Shown one piece after another: positions 35,031 to 48,216 of a DNA stretch of 64,000 nucleotides. The stretch's first letter is position 1. Each line of letters starts with the position of its first letter. Position numbers and translations under genes: made by a program. A model generated the notes under the pieces. It was given only the letters and a program-made list of their open reading frames with translations. It searched no databases and was not told where the DNA came from. Source of the stretch: Cyclaneusma minus (Eukaryota; Ascomycota; Leotiomycetes; Marthamycetales; Marthamycetaceae); contig JAKZHN010000027.1 of the NCBI GenBank assembly GCA_037179335.1, forward strand, positions 62,001-126,000, in the 5' to 3' direction.

Positions 35031-38000
35031 AGGTTTGGAGGGATGTCGGGCACGGGACAGCAGGGGTCACGGGTTGTGACTTGGGGCGGCTGATGAAATG
35101 GACCAGGGAGGCTTGTGGCTGTCATCCATCTCGCCGTACGCGAATACCCAGGATCAGCTAGAAGCAACTGCAGCGCATATCGCGGAACACTGAAAAAGAC
35201 TTTGGATTGACCCTCCTAATGTGGCCATGTACAACTTCAGACCGTAATTTATGGGAAACGGCTCTTCGGTGCTTCCAACCGGGTTGAACGTGACGAGCAG
35301 CACGGGTAGTAGATTGAAAACTGCTGCGGGCGGCTGGGAAAAGAAATGAAGACTAGACATACCAAGATTCGAAAGGCGGGTGATCTCAACGCGACGGCTG
35401 GGAAATGAACGAAGTATCTTACATGCCGCAGCTCGTGTGTTCTTAAAGGGGTTTCTGGGGTCTGGGATGACGATTATGCGGCTCACTGGTGCCCGGCTTC
35501 TCAGCTGCCAAATCGCAGATTGATTGCCTTACTGCCGGTCATCCCATATCGATACATACAGTATCTATTACCAAGTCGCTAGACAGAACGTCACAACAGC
35601 AGAGTACAGTGTTGCCTGTAGATCCGCAGTGTACCAGACCTCTCCAGAGAACCCTGTACATATACCGATCTCCAAGATCCTCAGAGATAGAGTTCAGTCC
35701 GTCGAATGAGGTACTAGCAATGACATATCCAACCCTCCGAAATCTCAGGAAATGTCCTTTGAAAGCTAGCATACACTGGCTACTAGCACCGACACCCACC
35801 CACGCCCTTGGAAGCTTACAAGCAATATAGAAGGAAACCGGCAACTTACACATGTTTCAAGAACTGATACCCTGCTCCCTTGACATACGGCGCGTCGTGC
35901 AACCTCACCGCCATCATCTCAATGTTGATGTCCAGAGCCGCAAGCTTACTCGCGCCCCAATCCCGACGGCTCTTGAATAGCATAGGTACCTAGCTTTGCA
36001 AGCCACAACCTACCTCCCATAGTCACACTCAGGCCCGAGAAGCCGCAGGGGCAAAATGCCGTCCACAACGTCCCATTTTGGACTGCTACGCAAGTCCGGA
36101 GCCGGTGGGAGCAAGCAGTGTAACCGTGCACAGCGTGCTGCACGTCTGCTGTACTGCAAGGCAAGAGACTCTGCCGGCTGGAACGACAGAATTGGGTGAA
36201 GCTTGCGATTGGTCGGCTCCTCAGAGTGGCGGGATGGGGGTGGGATCGAGTGTTCCTGGAGCGGCGTGGAGGAGGTGAGGGAGGACGAGCGTGAGACGAG
36301 CCCGTTCGATGAGTGATCAATTCTCCGAGTTGGAGTGAGGGACAGAGGGACTGTGTACAAAGTACAAAGAGTGTGTGTGCCATTTCGTACTCGTATTTGA
36401 CAGCCGTGCTTGAAACTTGAGCCAAGGTGTGTTGCCAGAATTTTGGAATACTGCTGTCACCAATATGGGTCACCGTGTTGGCCATACATGGGAATGTGTG
36501 ATTGTATCTGTTCTGTTAGTTGTGTGAGCCCGGTTTTTGCATTGCAGTGCGTCGTATATTCTGCAATATTGCTTCAAAGAGGTATACTCTGCGAAACTCC
36601 ACCAGTTGGTCACCGGACCCTTCCATCTTTCCACATATCCTAGAAGGCCTGTTCGGCCCCCCACCCGGAGGATGCTGCTCCATCATCCATGTCGTTTGCC
36701 TGAGGTAAGGTCAAGGGATGAAAGTTGATGGCGTTCTTGCAGTGTTGCACCTGAAGGATTCATCGTCCATCCCTGCGTGCCATGCGCCGGAATCTTCAAA
36801 TAACCACCAGTAAGGCGTTCTTTAGCGCCGGCATATTGACACGCTCTCGCCAGTCTCCATGGTGCCATAAACGGAGATTAGAAAACCAATGGAGAAGAAG
36901 TGCCGGACACCGTCATTCCACCCACAGTTGACAAGTCCAGACATAAAACGCGGAGGCTTTGACGTGCCATTCGTTCAGCTTTGGCAACAGCCGACGGCGG
37001 ACCGCCATCGTCAATCCGACAATCCGACTCCTGATGCAGACTAGTGGTCCGTGGTCGCCACGATGTGACGATATCCCGCGCTCACAGATGTAAAGGCGCC
37101 CTTACCTAGCCCGCTTAACCGCAAAAAGTGCCATGCTGCGGCGTCTCAAGCCCCCACTAGAGGCTGACCGGGCCCGGAGCGCAGCGGACTTGTGTGTATC
37201 TCGTGCGACTGTTGAGACCAACGATCAACCCTCGAACCGAACGGGGAATGTATGAAAGTCAGAAAGCTGCTCCGGCACTGCAGTAGGGGATGGCATCTCC
37301 CGTTGAATGCTTCGTAATTGATGCACGAATTACGGCCTTGCATGGTACATACGTATGTTGCTCCAAAGTCGACTGAAGCCGATCTAGAAAGGCAAAAGCG
37401 TCCTTTCTGGACTCGCCACATAATCGTAGGCGACGCAGTGGTGTGGTGGTCTCAGCGTAGCGAATCAGAGAACACCCACGATTAGTCCGTAGGTGTAGTA
37501 TTTGCTTGCACCTCTCAACGTCGTCACGGAGTGGGACCCAGTCAGTATATCGTAGAAAACAGGGCATAAAGACCACCCCCATGCCCCTCGCCCCTTCTCA
37601 CCAATCTACCAACCAACTGCAGCTTCGCCGAAGCCCTTCTTATTCCCTTGCTAAATCCGCAACCTCGAATACCGAGTCCAACATAGTTCCATGAAGTGGA
37701 CCCTCGACCCGCTTCAGTGGAGACAGAATGGAGCGATGGAGCCACGGGAACGATCCGCGATGCACGGGGACCGCAACATGGATGCTCACAAGGAGGTCCC
37801 GGCGCTCTGCCCTGCCCCCTGGATACGGCAATCTTGCAAATTGCAATTGCAAAGATATGGAGAACTGTAAGACTGAGGACGCGGCGGCATCACCGCCATG
37901 CAGGCTGATTCGCGGGCTGGCTGGACTTGTCCATGTGGGAAAGGCGTTCTCTCAGCCTCCTTTCTTGTGTTGCCACCAGCTTGCGGCTGAAAGCTTTGCA

Positions 38001-41000
38001 ACATTCTTTTGAAAATGAGCGGTAGGGCAAAGAAGCAATGTCGTGAGTTGCACATATGTGTAGTCATCCGTAGGTAATCAGCCTCCATCTTTGCATGATT
38101 TGATTTGCGTCTTGCATCTCGAGTCTCGTTGCGAGAGCGAGAGCGATGTGCGTGTGCCAGATGCAACATTTTCAAAATAACAAAATCTGATGGGGCCGCC
38201 CACTTGCCGGAAGAATGCCGTTCAGGTTCTCACATACACTGTGGGGCCGTCCCAGCCCTAGACTCCGCATCAATGACCGGTAAGTGGACCCAGCGTCTGA
38301 CGCAAATCCACAAATATATCCATATAAAATCCACAGTGCAACAAAACTGTCGATGCGGATAAGGCGACCGCGAGCCTGACCGCGGCGCGTACTCCTCAGG
38401 AGTTGGAGAACCGGAGTCTTGGGACCGCTTGATTAATATTTGCCGAAACATACTATATGTTAATCTGCTAAAGTATTACGTCTTCTCCACAGCGTTGGGT
38501 GCGGGAGTTGCGGCTATGGCGGTGGATATGTGTTGAACTTACCATGTTGAGTAATAATAATAGTGAAGCGGAGGCTGGTGGTGCCGTTACCAGACCTTCG
38601 GGACCGCACTAACTGGTGCCACACCACAAACTCAAGATGACACTTGGCATTGCAGCTCAGGCGAGTCGAGTCAGGGTCTGGGATGTGATGCTTCATGTGC
38701 TTGGAAATGCTTCAATTCTTCATCATTCGTGCCCCCACAACACATGCTGACTGCCGTTGGTGAAGTACTGGGCGGACGACTCCGTAATATATGTGAGCAA
38801 CCGGCTTTTTGTGATGGCTGTTTTTACCGAGTTCCTGGGTCCGTGGAGCAGAATCGAGATGAGGAGGAGGCGGGTGAGTGCAGGAAGGGAAATGTGGCGG
38901 ATGACCGGATGACGATGTTGACAGTTGTTGGAAATTGGGCCATCTGTCAGCCTGATCGTGCCATCCTACTACTAATAACATGATGCCAGTGCGCAAGAGA
39001 ATTGTGACTCTGTTGGTGATGATTCGTCGTAATTGGTATCCAATAGCTGCCGGCGCCTCGTAGAGAAGGGGAAATGAGGAGAATAAGAGTGGGCTTCCCA
39101 GTGACGGAGCAATAATGATTTGCAGCTATAACCCAGGATAAACATGCAAGAGAATCCCCTTTGAGTTGATGTAACGTTCGATAGACTGGCCAAAAAGTGG
39201 AACAGGATGCAAGCAACCTGTAGACTTTTATTTCCGTTCCAAAATGCCGACATCCAGGCATGCTCAAACATCGGCCACTCCGAACCGAAACGATGGATCC
39301 CGCATGCTTGGAACGTGGCCCAGCAGACGGACTGCTGCATTTTCCTCGAATAACGATGCAGGAAATGATATGTTGGGCTGGGAAACATGTTAGATGATGC
39401 GTGGTGTGCAAGCAGGTGTAACAAGCCATTTCCAAGGGACCAAGACATGTGTGTTTCTACTCGGGTCACCGTTTTGTGTGGTCTCTGACCTGCCACCTGG
39501 TAAGCCGAAGGCAAGGGGCTGCGTATGGCGTGCATAATGAATGCATGTTCGGATGGTTCGTGACATCCACGGGACGTGGGGCTTGGAAGGATGAGCATAG
39601 CAACCCGGTCCCGGTCCGAGGAGTATCAAAAAGCTGCTTGCTGTGATATTATTTTGTCAGTATTACTTACTGGCAGTCAATCATTGGGATTCTCAAGCGA
39701 GTAGTCTCTGTCATATCAGCAACATATAATGTAGCGTCGACTACATACCCGTAGCGTGGGCTCCACCAAAAGCCACTGCCGGCCGCGAGTGCTGAAACCT
39801 TTTGGGTTTGGATTTCGGTAGTTCGAAGTGGAACGGGCCACGCCCACTCAGGTCCTCGAGGCACACAGCACGACAAATTGCCCAAAGCAGTAAGAAAAGG
39901 CGACCCTTTGGGAATCAAGGAAACCAAGGAACAGGCCAGTCTCAGCTTCGTCGGCAGTACGACCAGTAAGGCTTCCAGAACCCCTACCCCACGGTGCCGG
40001 GTCGCGCGACAAGCGGAGTGGTATCCCTCATGATGCTGGGTGTTTGCGCGCTGCTTCCATTGGACGTTGCTGCAGCGTGGTGCTCCCTGCCGAACCACGC
40101 GCGTGGCGTGATCGATGCAGGCAATAGTCCTGATGTGCGGCTATCTTTAGCTACCGGACTACCAATTCACGGCGCCCCAGGGCTGATTGATTCTTCTTGG
40201 CTGCGGTGTGGCTGGAATGCTGGCAGACGTGGAAATGGTCAGAGTAAGGCGTGGCTTGCAGCATCATCGTCAATCCTGAATCCCACGCGAGCGGTTTTGA
40301 TAGCTGTGAGACGCGGTTTTCGTATTCTGACCAATGATGGCAGAGAATAAGAATGGGGACTGTCGGCGGAAACTAACCGCCTTGGGCTCGAATTGATGGT
40401 AGACCAGGAATTGTCACAAATATCGTCCCATATTATTTCTGCAGACCGTGCGTGGCTTGCCATTGCGGCCTGGTAATACAGTACCTATACTCGGCTTCGC
40501 AATATTTGAAATACACAGGGACACTTTGGTCGCCCGTGATGCTCGTGCCGCACAGCGTCCGGCAAGCTCCCGGCACTGCAGGGCAGTCCATCCTCCGTTG
40601 AATGCTTTTGGAAAGGATTCTTCGGCGAGTGGTGCACACAGACGCAAGGGGCGCTGGCGGGGTGAAAAGGACAATGTACCGTAACGCGGGCCCGACACTA
40701 AAAAGTCGGCTTCTTCCAGGCGCTGGAGATTTGCTGTGAAGAGTGGCCCGGCTCGGAAACACGTCCCGACTGGCACAGTCTCGCTGCAGCTGCGCGGCGC
40801 GGCCCTGTCGCATGAGCAGTGTCTGGTGAAGAATGCCGGAGCCGGAGCGGTATACTGAGACCTGGAATGGGGGCAGTGGGGGTTGGGCGGTTAAGGCGCA
40901 GACCGAGGAGTGGGATATCAGTGAAATTCAAATACAGTCGCACGCAGGGTGCATGGCGACGTCAGTGACATGGAATGCTCATGCCGGCGAGGTCTGCTCG

Positions 41001-42751
41001 TATCAGCAGGTTTTGGTGGAACTAACGTCGAGCAACTAACGGAAAATGAAATTCAGGGATAATTAAGAGAAGTCGGGGATTTGGGAAAGTAGCATGGCTC
41101 CGAGTCCGAAAGTCCGGTTGTTAGTTTGGCGGAGCAGAATAGTGCGCGAAGTCTGGTGGTGATGAGAGATGAAGCATCGTGGTGGAGTTTCCCGCGCGCT
41201 TGCGGGGAGTCTCTGGAAAGTCAGATATTCGTTACCACGATGATGTTGCGCATAGAATTAGGAGAAGTCTAATAGATGCACGCGGTAAATCCAATCGGCA
41301 TTTGACGGCATATCCAGTCTTCCTGACATCACGTGTCGTTATATCCAATTGTTTATACTTGTTCGGCGAAGGAGACTCCAGCACAATATATGTCACTAGT
41401 TGGCATCCGGGGAATGCCATCCCAACTCTAAATGTCTTCATCAATAGCGCCGTAATTACGAAACTCCGTCCCCCACCACACTTGAGGGGCGATACATGTA
41501 GTTCCATAGCATATATCCTTTCCGCATACATCTGCGGTAGGGCGGAAGTGTCCAACACACTTAGCCCTATCCAGGGCCGTCTCCGTTCGGTGTGACCCTT
41601 GCAGATCTGGGACTTGCAGCCGCACCCAGATCTGGCCAAAGCTCCGGCAGCTAAGCCCAGTGACGTCGATCACCAAGAGACACCGAGCCAGGGCAAATGC
41701 CGACACCACGGAGTGCGACGCTGTGCCTTTCAAAATGCAGCGACACCAGTTATTCAGGCGTTCGTCTCTGACCCATGCTTCGGCTGCCCTGCCGTGATCC
41801 ACGCCCTTTCTACCCGACGACGGAAGCTTCCCAAGCGGCTACCGGTCGAGCTACGCCGCAATTTAACGACATTAGCTATCCCTAACTAACACCTCGGCGA
41901 CTGCGCCAAGAGCCCCACGACTTCGAGGCAGGTACTCGACAAGGCATATTGGCCCGCTTGGTACCCCACGCCAAGTACTCCGGTGCAACGACTAACAGCT
42001 TATTGTTGCTATTAGCAGCCCAATACCCCACAACTTGGGTCGAAGAGGCAAGTTTCACAATGGAGCCGCTCAAGTCAGCTCACACAGAGATGCAGAGACC
42101 ACCCAACGAGGACTTCCCGTTGGCCCACCGAGCGCGAGGATCTGCCCAAGCTTCGACAGGACCACATAGAACCCACCAAAGGCAAAGGGCCTCTGATTGC
42201 CAAGCGCGCCAAAAGTATGGCTGGCCACGGAGTTTTCCCATTGGGGGCATGGCAATTGGCATTGGCAAGGCCCGGCCTGGCCTTGCCAGAACTAGTGGTG
42301 ATCAAGCCGCAGCCTACCCAGGCCGCTGGATATCACAAAAAGCCACATGGCCTGCCTGCTGCCACTCCTGTCATTTAACGACATAACGCTTCCACAAAAC
42401 ACAACTGTGAGCCTGTCCGCCTGCCCAATCTCGACTATCACACGCCTTGCCCGCTCCTCGTCTAAACCCCTGGTGCCGTATATGTGGCTGGTCCCCTCAA
42501 CCTTCAGCCGAAGTGCCGTGCATACCGGCACACATCTGTTAGTTGACAAGCTTGGAAAAGCTCCTGCTCAAGGCGTATTCCAACATCTCAGCTGAATATA
42601 GAGTCCGCCGAGCCTTCGATATTCCTTTCCCTTTGCCCTATTCCAGTCGAGTCCAGAAAGCTGTGCCACGCACACACAGCTCACCCCATCCAACAGCTGT
42701 TACTTTGCCGCGAGGACTAAAAGACTTGATTTTCTTCAAGTAGACGCCATC
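35031..42751. other. Long gene-free region upstream of the Zn2Cys6 regulator
   Basis: Over 7 kb of balanced base composition without a gene I can support. Open frames of 100-208 codons exist on both strands (for example minus 39598-38972) but overlap each other, lack motifs and lack splice-extended partners. It may be an extended promoter of the regulator, unannotated non-coding RNA, or decayed sequence. Confidence 0.45.
42263..42288. repeat. Perfect 10-bp inverted repeat
   Basis: TGGCAAGGCC at 42263-42272 and GGCCTTGCCA at 42279-42288 are perfect complements around a 6-base loop. It lies 464 bp upstream of the regulator's ATG, so it could be a leader hairpin or a palindromic protein-binding site. 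Confidence 0.7.
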
Positions 42752-45700
42752 ATGTCCCAGCTGGATACCCGCCCGGCATTCCCTGCCTTCCACGAGAGGC
42801 ACTCCTATTCTCACCAAGGACATCATATTGACCACTACTCCCCACGAACCTTTGATTCCACGTCGTCGCAGTACTTTGACAGCCACTACGAAAGGAGTTC
42901 GTGGAAGTCTGCTCAACCGAGATCCCCAATGCCTGACTACAAGACGAGGAGCATCTACGATGTGCCCTCTCCAAGAGTAGGCGACAACTACCAGACACGT
43001 CCTGAAGCTACCCAAAGGCCACCAAGGGAACAGCTACCTCCTCTAAGCAGCATATTTGGTTCAAGCCAACGAACTGGCCTCCCCGCCCCATCATTCTCAG
43101 ACAGAAGTCCAACGTCCACATTTCCAGCACTTTCTCCGCGAGATGCTCGACGAACCCTGACACCCGGTCACCAAGAACGGTCTTTCCATGAGTCTTCGTC
43201 CTCTTACCTCTCACGGCCTGTGCCTGGACCACAATACCCACCCCAATTAAGAACGGAAATGAATGAAAGCGGAAACCTTCCACCTCTACTATCAAGCATA
43301 AGTTCAGCAACCCCAAAAGCCGAGTCGCCGCGAGCATACGATGCAAGATATAGCCCATACGAAAGTTCACGGACACTCCCATCGGCCGCATCCGGCAGTC
43401 GGTGGTCCCCTCGATCAGAAGTATCTCGACCGGAATATTTTCCATCTGTCCCTCGCGATTCATCAACATCTTTTCGACCGACATTAGAAACTCGCAATTC
43501 TTATACACAGTCTGTGAGCAACGACCCTGCCTCGAGCTACCACGAGAGATCCCACCACCCGCCTTCATCACCCCACTACGAGCAATCCCAGGGAAGTCAT
43601 GCCGAACCATCGGTAACTAAAGATGGCCTGGGACCGAAGATCTGGACGGGGAATCAATTCCTTCCTCGCTTTGTGCGACAGGCAGAAGTGCCAGGAGAGG
43701 GCCTTTGTTATTTCTACGACGATGGAACGCATTGTAAGAGTGTGATAGACGGAGAACAAGTCAACGCCCACTGGGGCGTAACAAAGGCAGGAAAGCCTCG
43801 GAAGCGGTTGGCCATTGCTTGTTTAACATGCAGGGAGAAGAAGATCAAGTGCGATCCGGACTTCCCCAGATGTATCCAGTGCGACAAGTTTGGACGGGTC
43901 TGCAAATTCAAGAATGCGTGAGTCATGGAATTTTCTTTGTTTGAGTATAAGCGAGCGTTGTCTGAGTATTGTCTGAGTAACGAGGGGCTTGTCGGAGTTT
44001 GTTGTTGGAAGCATTTACTGTAGGAGTTTTGTGGAAGTTGAGAGGATTACTCTAGAACTTTTCAATTTTCAAATAATGAGTCATACCCACCCGGGCATTA
44101 TACTATCTTGCTTGCTGCCCCACTTTGTCTATTTCGATTATGCTAACCAAGCTTAATCCAGTCCTCATAGTCATGGAACACCAGAGACATCTCCCACAGA
44201 GGCTGATGATACCTCAACCAGACAAGTCTCTCGTCGAGCCGATGCGGGCCCTTTGAAAATTGAGACCGACTTCGAGAAAGCAGAAGACGAATCTCTGCGG
44301 CTACAAGGGCGTCGTTTGACACCCAATTCAGATGCACAGGCTTCGAAACGGCGCAGAAGTGGTTATGACAGCTACACGCCTGTGACGGCTGAAGACGACA
44401 ACATAAGCCCACGAACGCGTCCTGCAGAGTTCATATGGCCAAAATTCGAACACCCGCGCACCACAACTCAAGCCATCTCTACCGACAGCTTAGCATCTAT
44501 CCTCCACAACCTAGAAACCGACCCACTCCAGACCTCACGAGAAGTCGTCATCGACCTGATGTCCACCTACTTTACGCACATCAACTCCACATCCTACTCC
44601 TTATTCCCACGCCGAACCTTCATGACCTGGCTTCTATCCTCCACTTCCAAGACCCCCGATGACCTGATGCTCATATACACCATGTTAGCATTCGCCAGCG
44701 TCTCCTCCCCAAACTCCTCCTACAAAGCCCTCGGACCCCGTTTTGCATCCATCAGCCACCAAGCCTGTACCTCACGCCCTTTCACCCTACAACTCGTGCA
44801 ATCCCGCCTCCTCCTCTCCCTCTACTACTTCAGCACTTCCCAAACCTCCTCCGCATATGACCTTTGCGGCTCCGCCATCCGCGCCGCCTCCTTTCTGCAC
44901 CTGCACATCGAACTCTCTGGCACCTCTTCCAGCAGCACGTCTGGCACCTCAGAAGGCACCTCCACCGCCTACCCGTACAATCTAACTCTTCCCGGCTACG
45001 CCGAATGCCGCCGGCGCACCTTCTATTCCTGCTACATCCTCGACCTCCTCTCCTCCTCGTGCGCCAGCCACATCCCCGTATTCTCCTCCAAGCACATCTA
45101 TCTCCGACTTCCCTGCGACGTTGTCTCCTTCGAAGCCCAAAGTCGCAACAAAAACCCGTATTTCGACCACACCTCGCCACCTCCGCAAACCCCGCAAACC
45201 CCGCACACCGAGGGCCAGCCCATCATCGGCGCCATGGGCTATCTGCTCCACATCGCCACCATCTTCGGCGACGTCATGGCCTGCATCTACCACGTTTCCA
45301 ACTGGCCGCAAGTCCAAAAGGAAAAATTGAAAAAATCGGACGAGAGAAACGAATTTATCGACTTCTACAACAGCGTGGTGGCGAGACTTACGGCTTGGCA
45401 AAGGAGTTTGCCGGTTGGCCTTGTCTACGCGCCAGAGCAGATCGCCGACGCAGCGCATGCGAATGTTTTGGGCGCTTTTGTTACGATGCATGCGCTGTAC
45501 CACTGCATCGTTATGAAGCTGAATCGATACGTTCCTGTTTCGCTGCTGGCGGAGGCAGAGCTGCAACACCATGTGCGAACGGCGAACGAACATGCGCTGC
45601 AGGCGCTGGATTTGGCGAACGATTTGGTGGAGTGGCGGGCGCAAGATGAGGGCGATTCGTGGATTGTGCCGCCGTTCCTGGGATATGCGGTGGTGGGGGC

Positions 45701-46106
45701 GGTGGATGTTGCGACGGCGAAGGTGCGGTTGGATGGCAGAGGGGAGGTGGAAAGGAGGTGTGAGGGGGCGAGGTGCGTTTTGAAGGAGATGGCGAGGTAT
45801 TGGGGGAGTGGGGTGGAGCTGGTGGAGAGGGTGGGGGCGAGGCTGGGGGAGGTGGGGAGACTGAGGAAGGGGAATGCGTGGGGGTGGGAGGCGAGAGAGG
45901 GAGTTGGGTTGGTTCGTGCTGGTGATGGGAGGGAGGGCGTTGTGAAGGCGGAGGAGGGTGCGGGCGAGGGTGCGGGGAAGAAGGGGTTGTGGTGGAGGTT
46001 TAAGGAGGGGGTGGAGAGGGTGGAGGGGGTGGGGAGGGGGGAGATTGATGCTGTTTATGGTGTGAGTGCGGAGGTGTGGGCGAGGGCGGTGGGCGCGCAG
46101 GCGTGA
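42752..46106 (+). CDS. Zn(II)2Cys6 transcription factor with fungal-trans domain
   Basis: Two exons, 42752-43917 and 44162-46106, give 1,036 residues. The 244-bp intron (GTGAGT...AATCCAG) is long for this window but restores the frame exactly after the zinc cluster. Residues 1-345 are Ser/Pro/Tyr/His-rich and disordered. The cluster near residues 357-384 is CLTCREKKIKCDPDFPRC then IQCDKFGRVC, a clean C-x2-C-x6-C-x6-C-x2-C-x6-C, preceded by basic KPRKRLA. Exon 2 carries a linker with the basic patch SKRRRSG and the fungal transcription factor middle-homology region, with CRRRTFYSCYILDLLSSS and DVMACIYHVSNW. The C-terminal 120 residues are encoded by an extremely G-rich stretch (45,760-46,100). 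The central zinc cluster position after a long N-terminal arm recalls developmental regulators, but I assign no target. Confidence 0.9.
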
Positions 46107-46641
46107 CTATGAGTTGGAAAGAGTTGAATGGGCCCGGATATTCTTTGGAAGTATGTTTATGGTGGGTGGCATTCCAGAGTCGCAATATCCTCATGGCTTA
46201 TGAGTTGGCCGAACAGTATTTTTAGCAGGAGTCAGGACAGTGAAATATGCGGGACTCTGATATACGGCTTTATTACTTGCAAGTCACAGTATATTTTGGA
46301 ATCTGTACATTGAGTGTGTATGGAGGCAGCTGTTTGTCAGCTGGGATATCGAAGCATACCTTACACATACCATAGCAGCTAGTTGAAGAGAAGAATGAAG
46401 GAGCTTTCAGGCCTTAAGCACCCAACGTGTAGCACGTTGTGGACAGAAATCAGTTGAGACGTCGATAACGGCCCATATGCTGATCATGTATTTTCCTAGG
46501 AAACTAGGCTATTCCGTTGCACAAAGTGCTTTGTATATACCCGCTTCCACAAACTGCTCGTCTTTGACATGAATAAAGAAGTCATGATCATGGCTGACTA
46601 CATGGGTATAACAGCAGGTATCCGTGCCCGTAATCCAAAAC
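46107..46641. other. Convergent intergenic region
   Basis: 535 bp between the regulator's stop and the end of the broken minus-strand gene. No coding signal; probably 3' UTRs. Confidence 0.5.
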
Positions 46642-48079
46642 CTAAAAGATATCCTCCATATCATCATCAGAGTCATCTTCACGGCTGCCATGCTCTTCGC
46701 TTGAGCTTCCAGACTCATACTTCGAGTCAACCTCCAGATCCTCGTCGTTATACTCATCCCACTCACAATCCAGTTCTTCCCCCTTGTACCTAGCATATTG
46801 TTCCTCATCGAATCGCTCAAACGCCTCAATTCGAATATCAGAAATCTGCTGCATCAAGTCGTACTGTTCATCCCCCTCATAGTCACCGTCTCGGAGTCGG
46901 TCGCGGAGGTCTTGGCGTGGGATTCGTGAACCGTCGGGAGGAAAATCGGCAGGGTCGTCGTCTTTGTCGAACAAGGCATCCTTACCCTATCGCTTGCCTG
47001 ACTGGATGTAATCGTTCTGGTCAGAGCCTGCTTCAGAGACAGCGTCGTCTTTGAGGTCCTCAATATCTGGCGAAGTGCCAGACATCTCAACGTCTCCTGC
47101 ACTTTCGACATCGTGGGTTTCGACACCATCACTCTTGTCTGCCTCGGAGAGCTTCTGCGATGATTCAGCAGACTCCTGCTGGACAGCGGCCGTATCAGAC
47201 TGTACAGTACCGATGCCGGGAGCTTGGTAGCTGCGGTTGACACTCATCGCCTGTAGCTGTTGGGGGATGTTGGCAGGCTGGAAGGTTGCTAGGGCGTGGA
47301 GGCCAGCGGCCCTGTTCCGCCACATCTGGAGAGCAACTTGAGTGAGATATTGCGCGGGATCCAGATCATCGGCAGGCTCGATGACGAGGTCGGGGGTGTA
47401 GAGTTTGAGTTTCCTCAACCAATAGCCCTTCAAGCTCCGTTTCTCTTTCGCGTTCGAACCGATAGTCTGAAGTCATTGTTAGATGAAGCGTCCCTTGCGG
47501 TACGAAAAGATTCCAACTTACCTGATGATCAATGGCTCTGAAAAAGCGCTCCTGCATACGTTCAGCAGCAGCCAACTCAGGCTTCCGCCTGCACAGCATG
47601 TTCCATTGGTAGTTGACCTCTTTTATTCAGAGAACATCCATCAGCGGCTTGTCGAGGAGAGCCGCGTTGGTCATGTCAGTCCAGTATGCGAACTGGATGT
47701 ACCTGGCGACATCCACAAAATATCCGAAGTCTCGTTTGAAGAGGTGTTTTCCCAGGTTGGGGATATCCGCCATGGTGGCGATTCTCTTCAAGTGCATGTC
47801 CCGGCGCTTTGGCTCAGCTGCCAAGGTGAAGCCGCCAGGCAGGGCGCGCTTCCTTGGATTGTCAGAACCATCTGAAGCACCCGAGTGGCCCACCAAGCTC
47901 TGAATGGGTGGAGGGTTGCCCGCAAAGCCCTGAATGGGTTGAGAGTTACTTGCAGTCGCAGTGGGCGGGCCATTGAAGTTGAAGATGGCTGAGAGTGGGA
48001 CCATAGTAGTGGCGCTGTCTAAGCTTTGATGGGTCGGAGCGCGCATGCGAAGACAGAGCCGGATGGCTCCTGGGGTCAT
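46642..48079 (-). pseudogene. Unknown gene broken by two in-frame stop codons next to the RIP block
   Basis: Minus strand, exons 48079-47522 and 47466-46642 with a normal 55-bp intron (GTAAGT...CTTCAG); about 460 codons in one frame. Codon 151 is TGA (47629-47627) and a TAG lies at 46989-46987. On both sides the protein-like sequence continues in the same frame: before the first stop DKPLMDVL, after it IKEVNYQWNMLCRRKPEL; before the second DYIQSGKR, after it GKDALFDKDDDPADF. The product would have a Pro-rich N-terminus, a basic helical core (FKRDFGYFVDVARYIQFAYW) and a very acidic tail (SREDDSDDDMEDIF). Neither stop can be removed by a GT-AG intron that I can find. TAG in GCGATAGGG is one CpA to TpA step from CAG (Gln). 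The gene's 5' end lies only about 70 bp from the AT-rich block. Family unknown. A shorter product from part of it is possible. Confidence 0.7.
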
Positions 48080-48145
48080 GGCGGGGCTAGAGCTTGACTG
48101 CGTGAAGATAGTAGTCGAGGCTGTGATGGAAGTGCTGGCACAAGT

Positions 48146-48216
48146 GCGCTTTAATATATTATTATTATTATTTTTTTTAATATTAGCTAGCTTTACGTAA
48201 TCCCATTAAACCAATA
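48146..48216 (+). repeat. 70-bp direct repeat, left copy
   Basis: GCGCTTTAATATATTATTATT, then an A/T spacer, then GCTAGCTTTACGTAATCCC and TTAAACCAATA. A near-identical copy lies at 60459-60526. This copy is exactly where normal composition stops and the AT-rich block begins, so it marks the end of a mobile element. It ends in TTAAACCA, a possible LTR-type CA terminus. Confidence 0.75.

Noticed and set aside
38972..39598. 208-codon minus-strand open frame in the gene-poor region
   Set aside because: No domain or codon pattern; it overlaps a second 162-codon minus-strand frame and neither joins neighbouring exons.
47600..47640. Removing the first stop of the broken gene with a tiny intron (GTTCTC...AAAAG)
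   Set aside because: It would be only about 16 bases long with a poor donor, below any functional fungal intron size.
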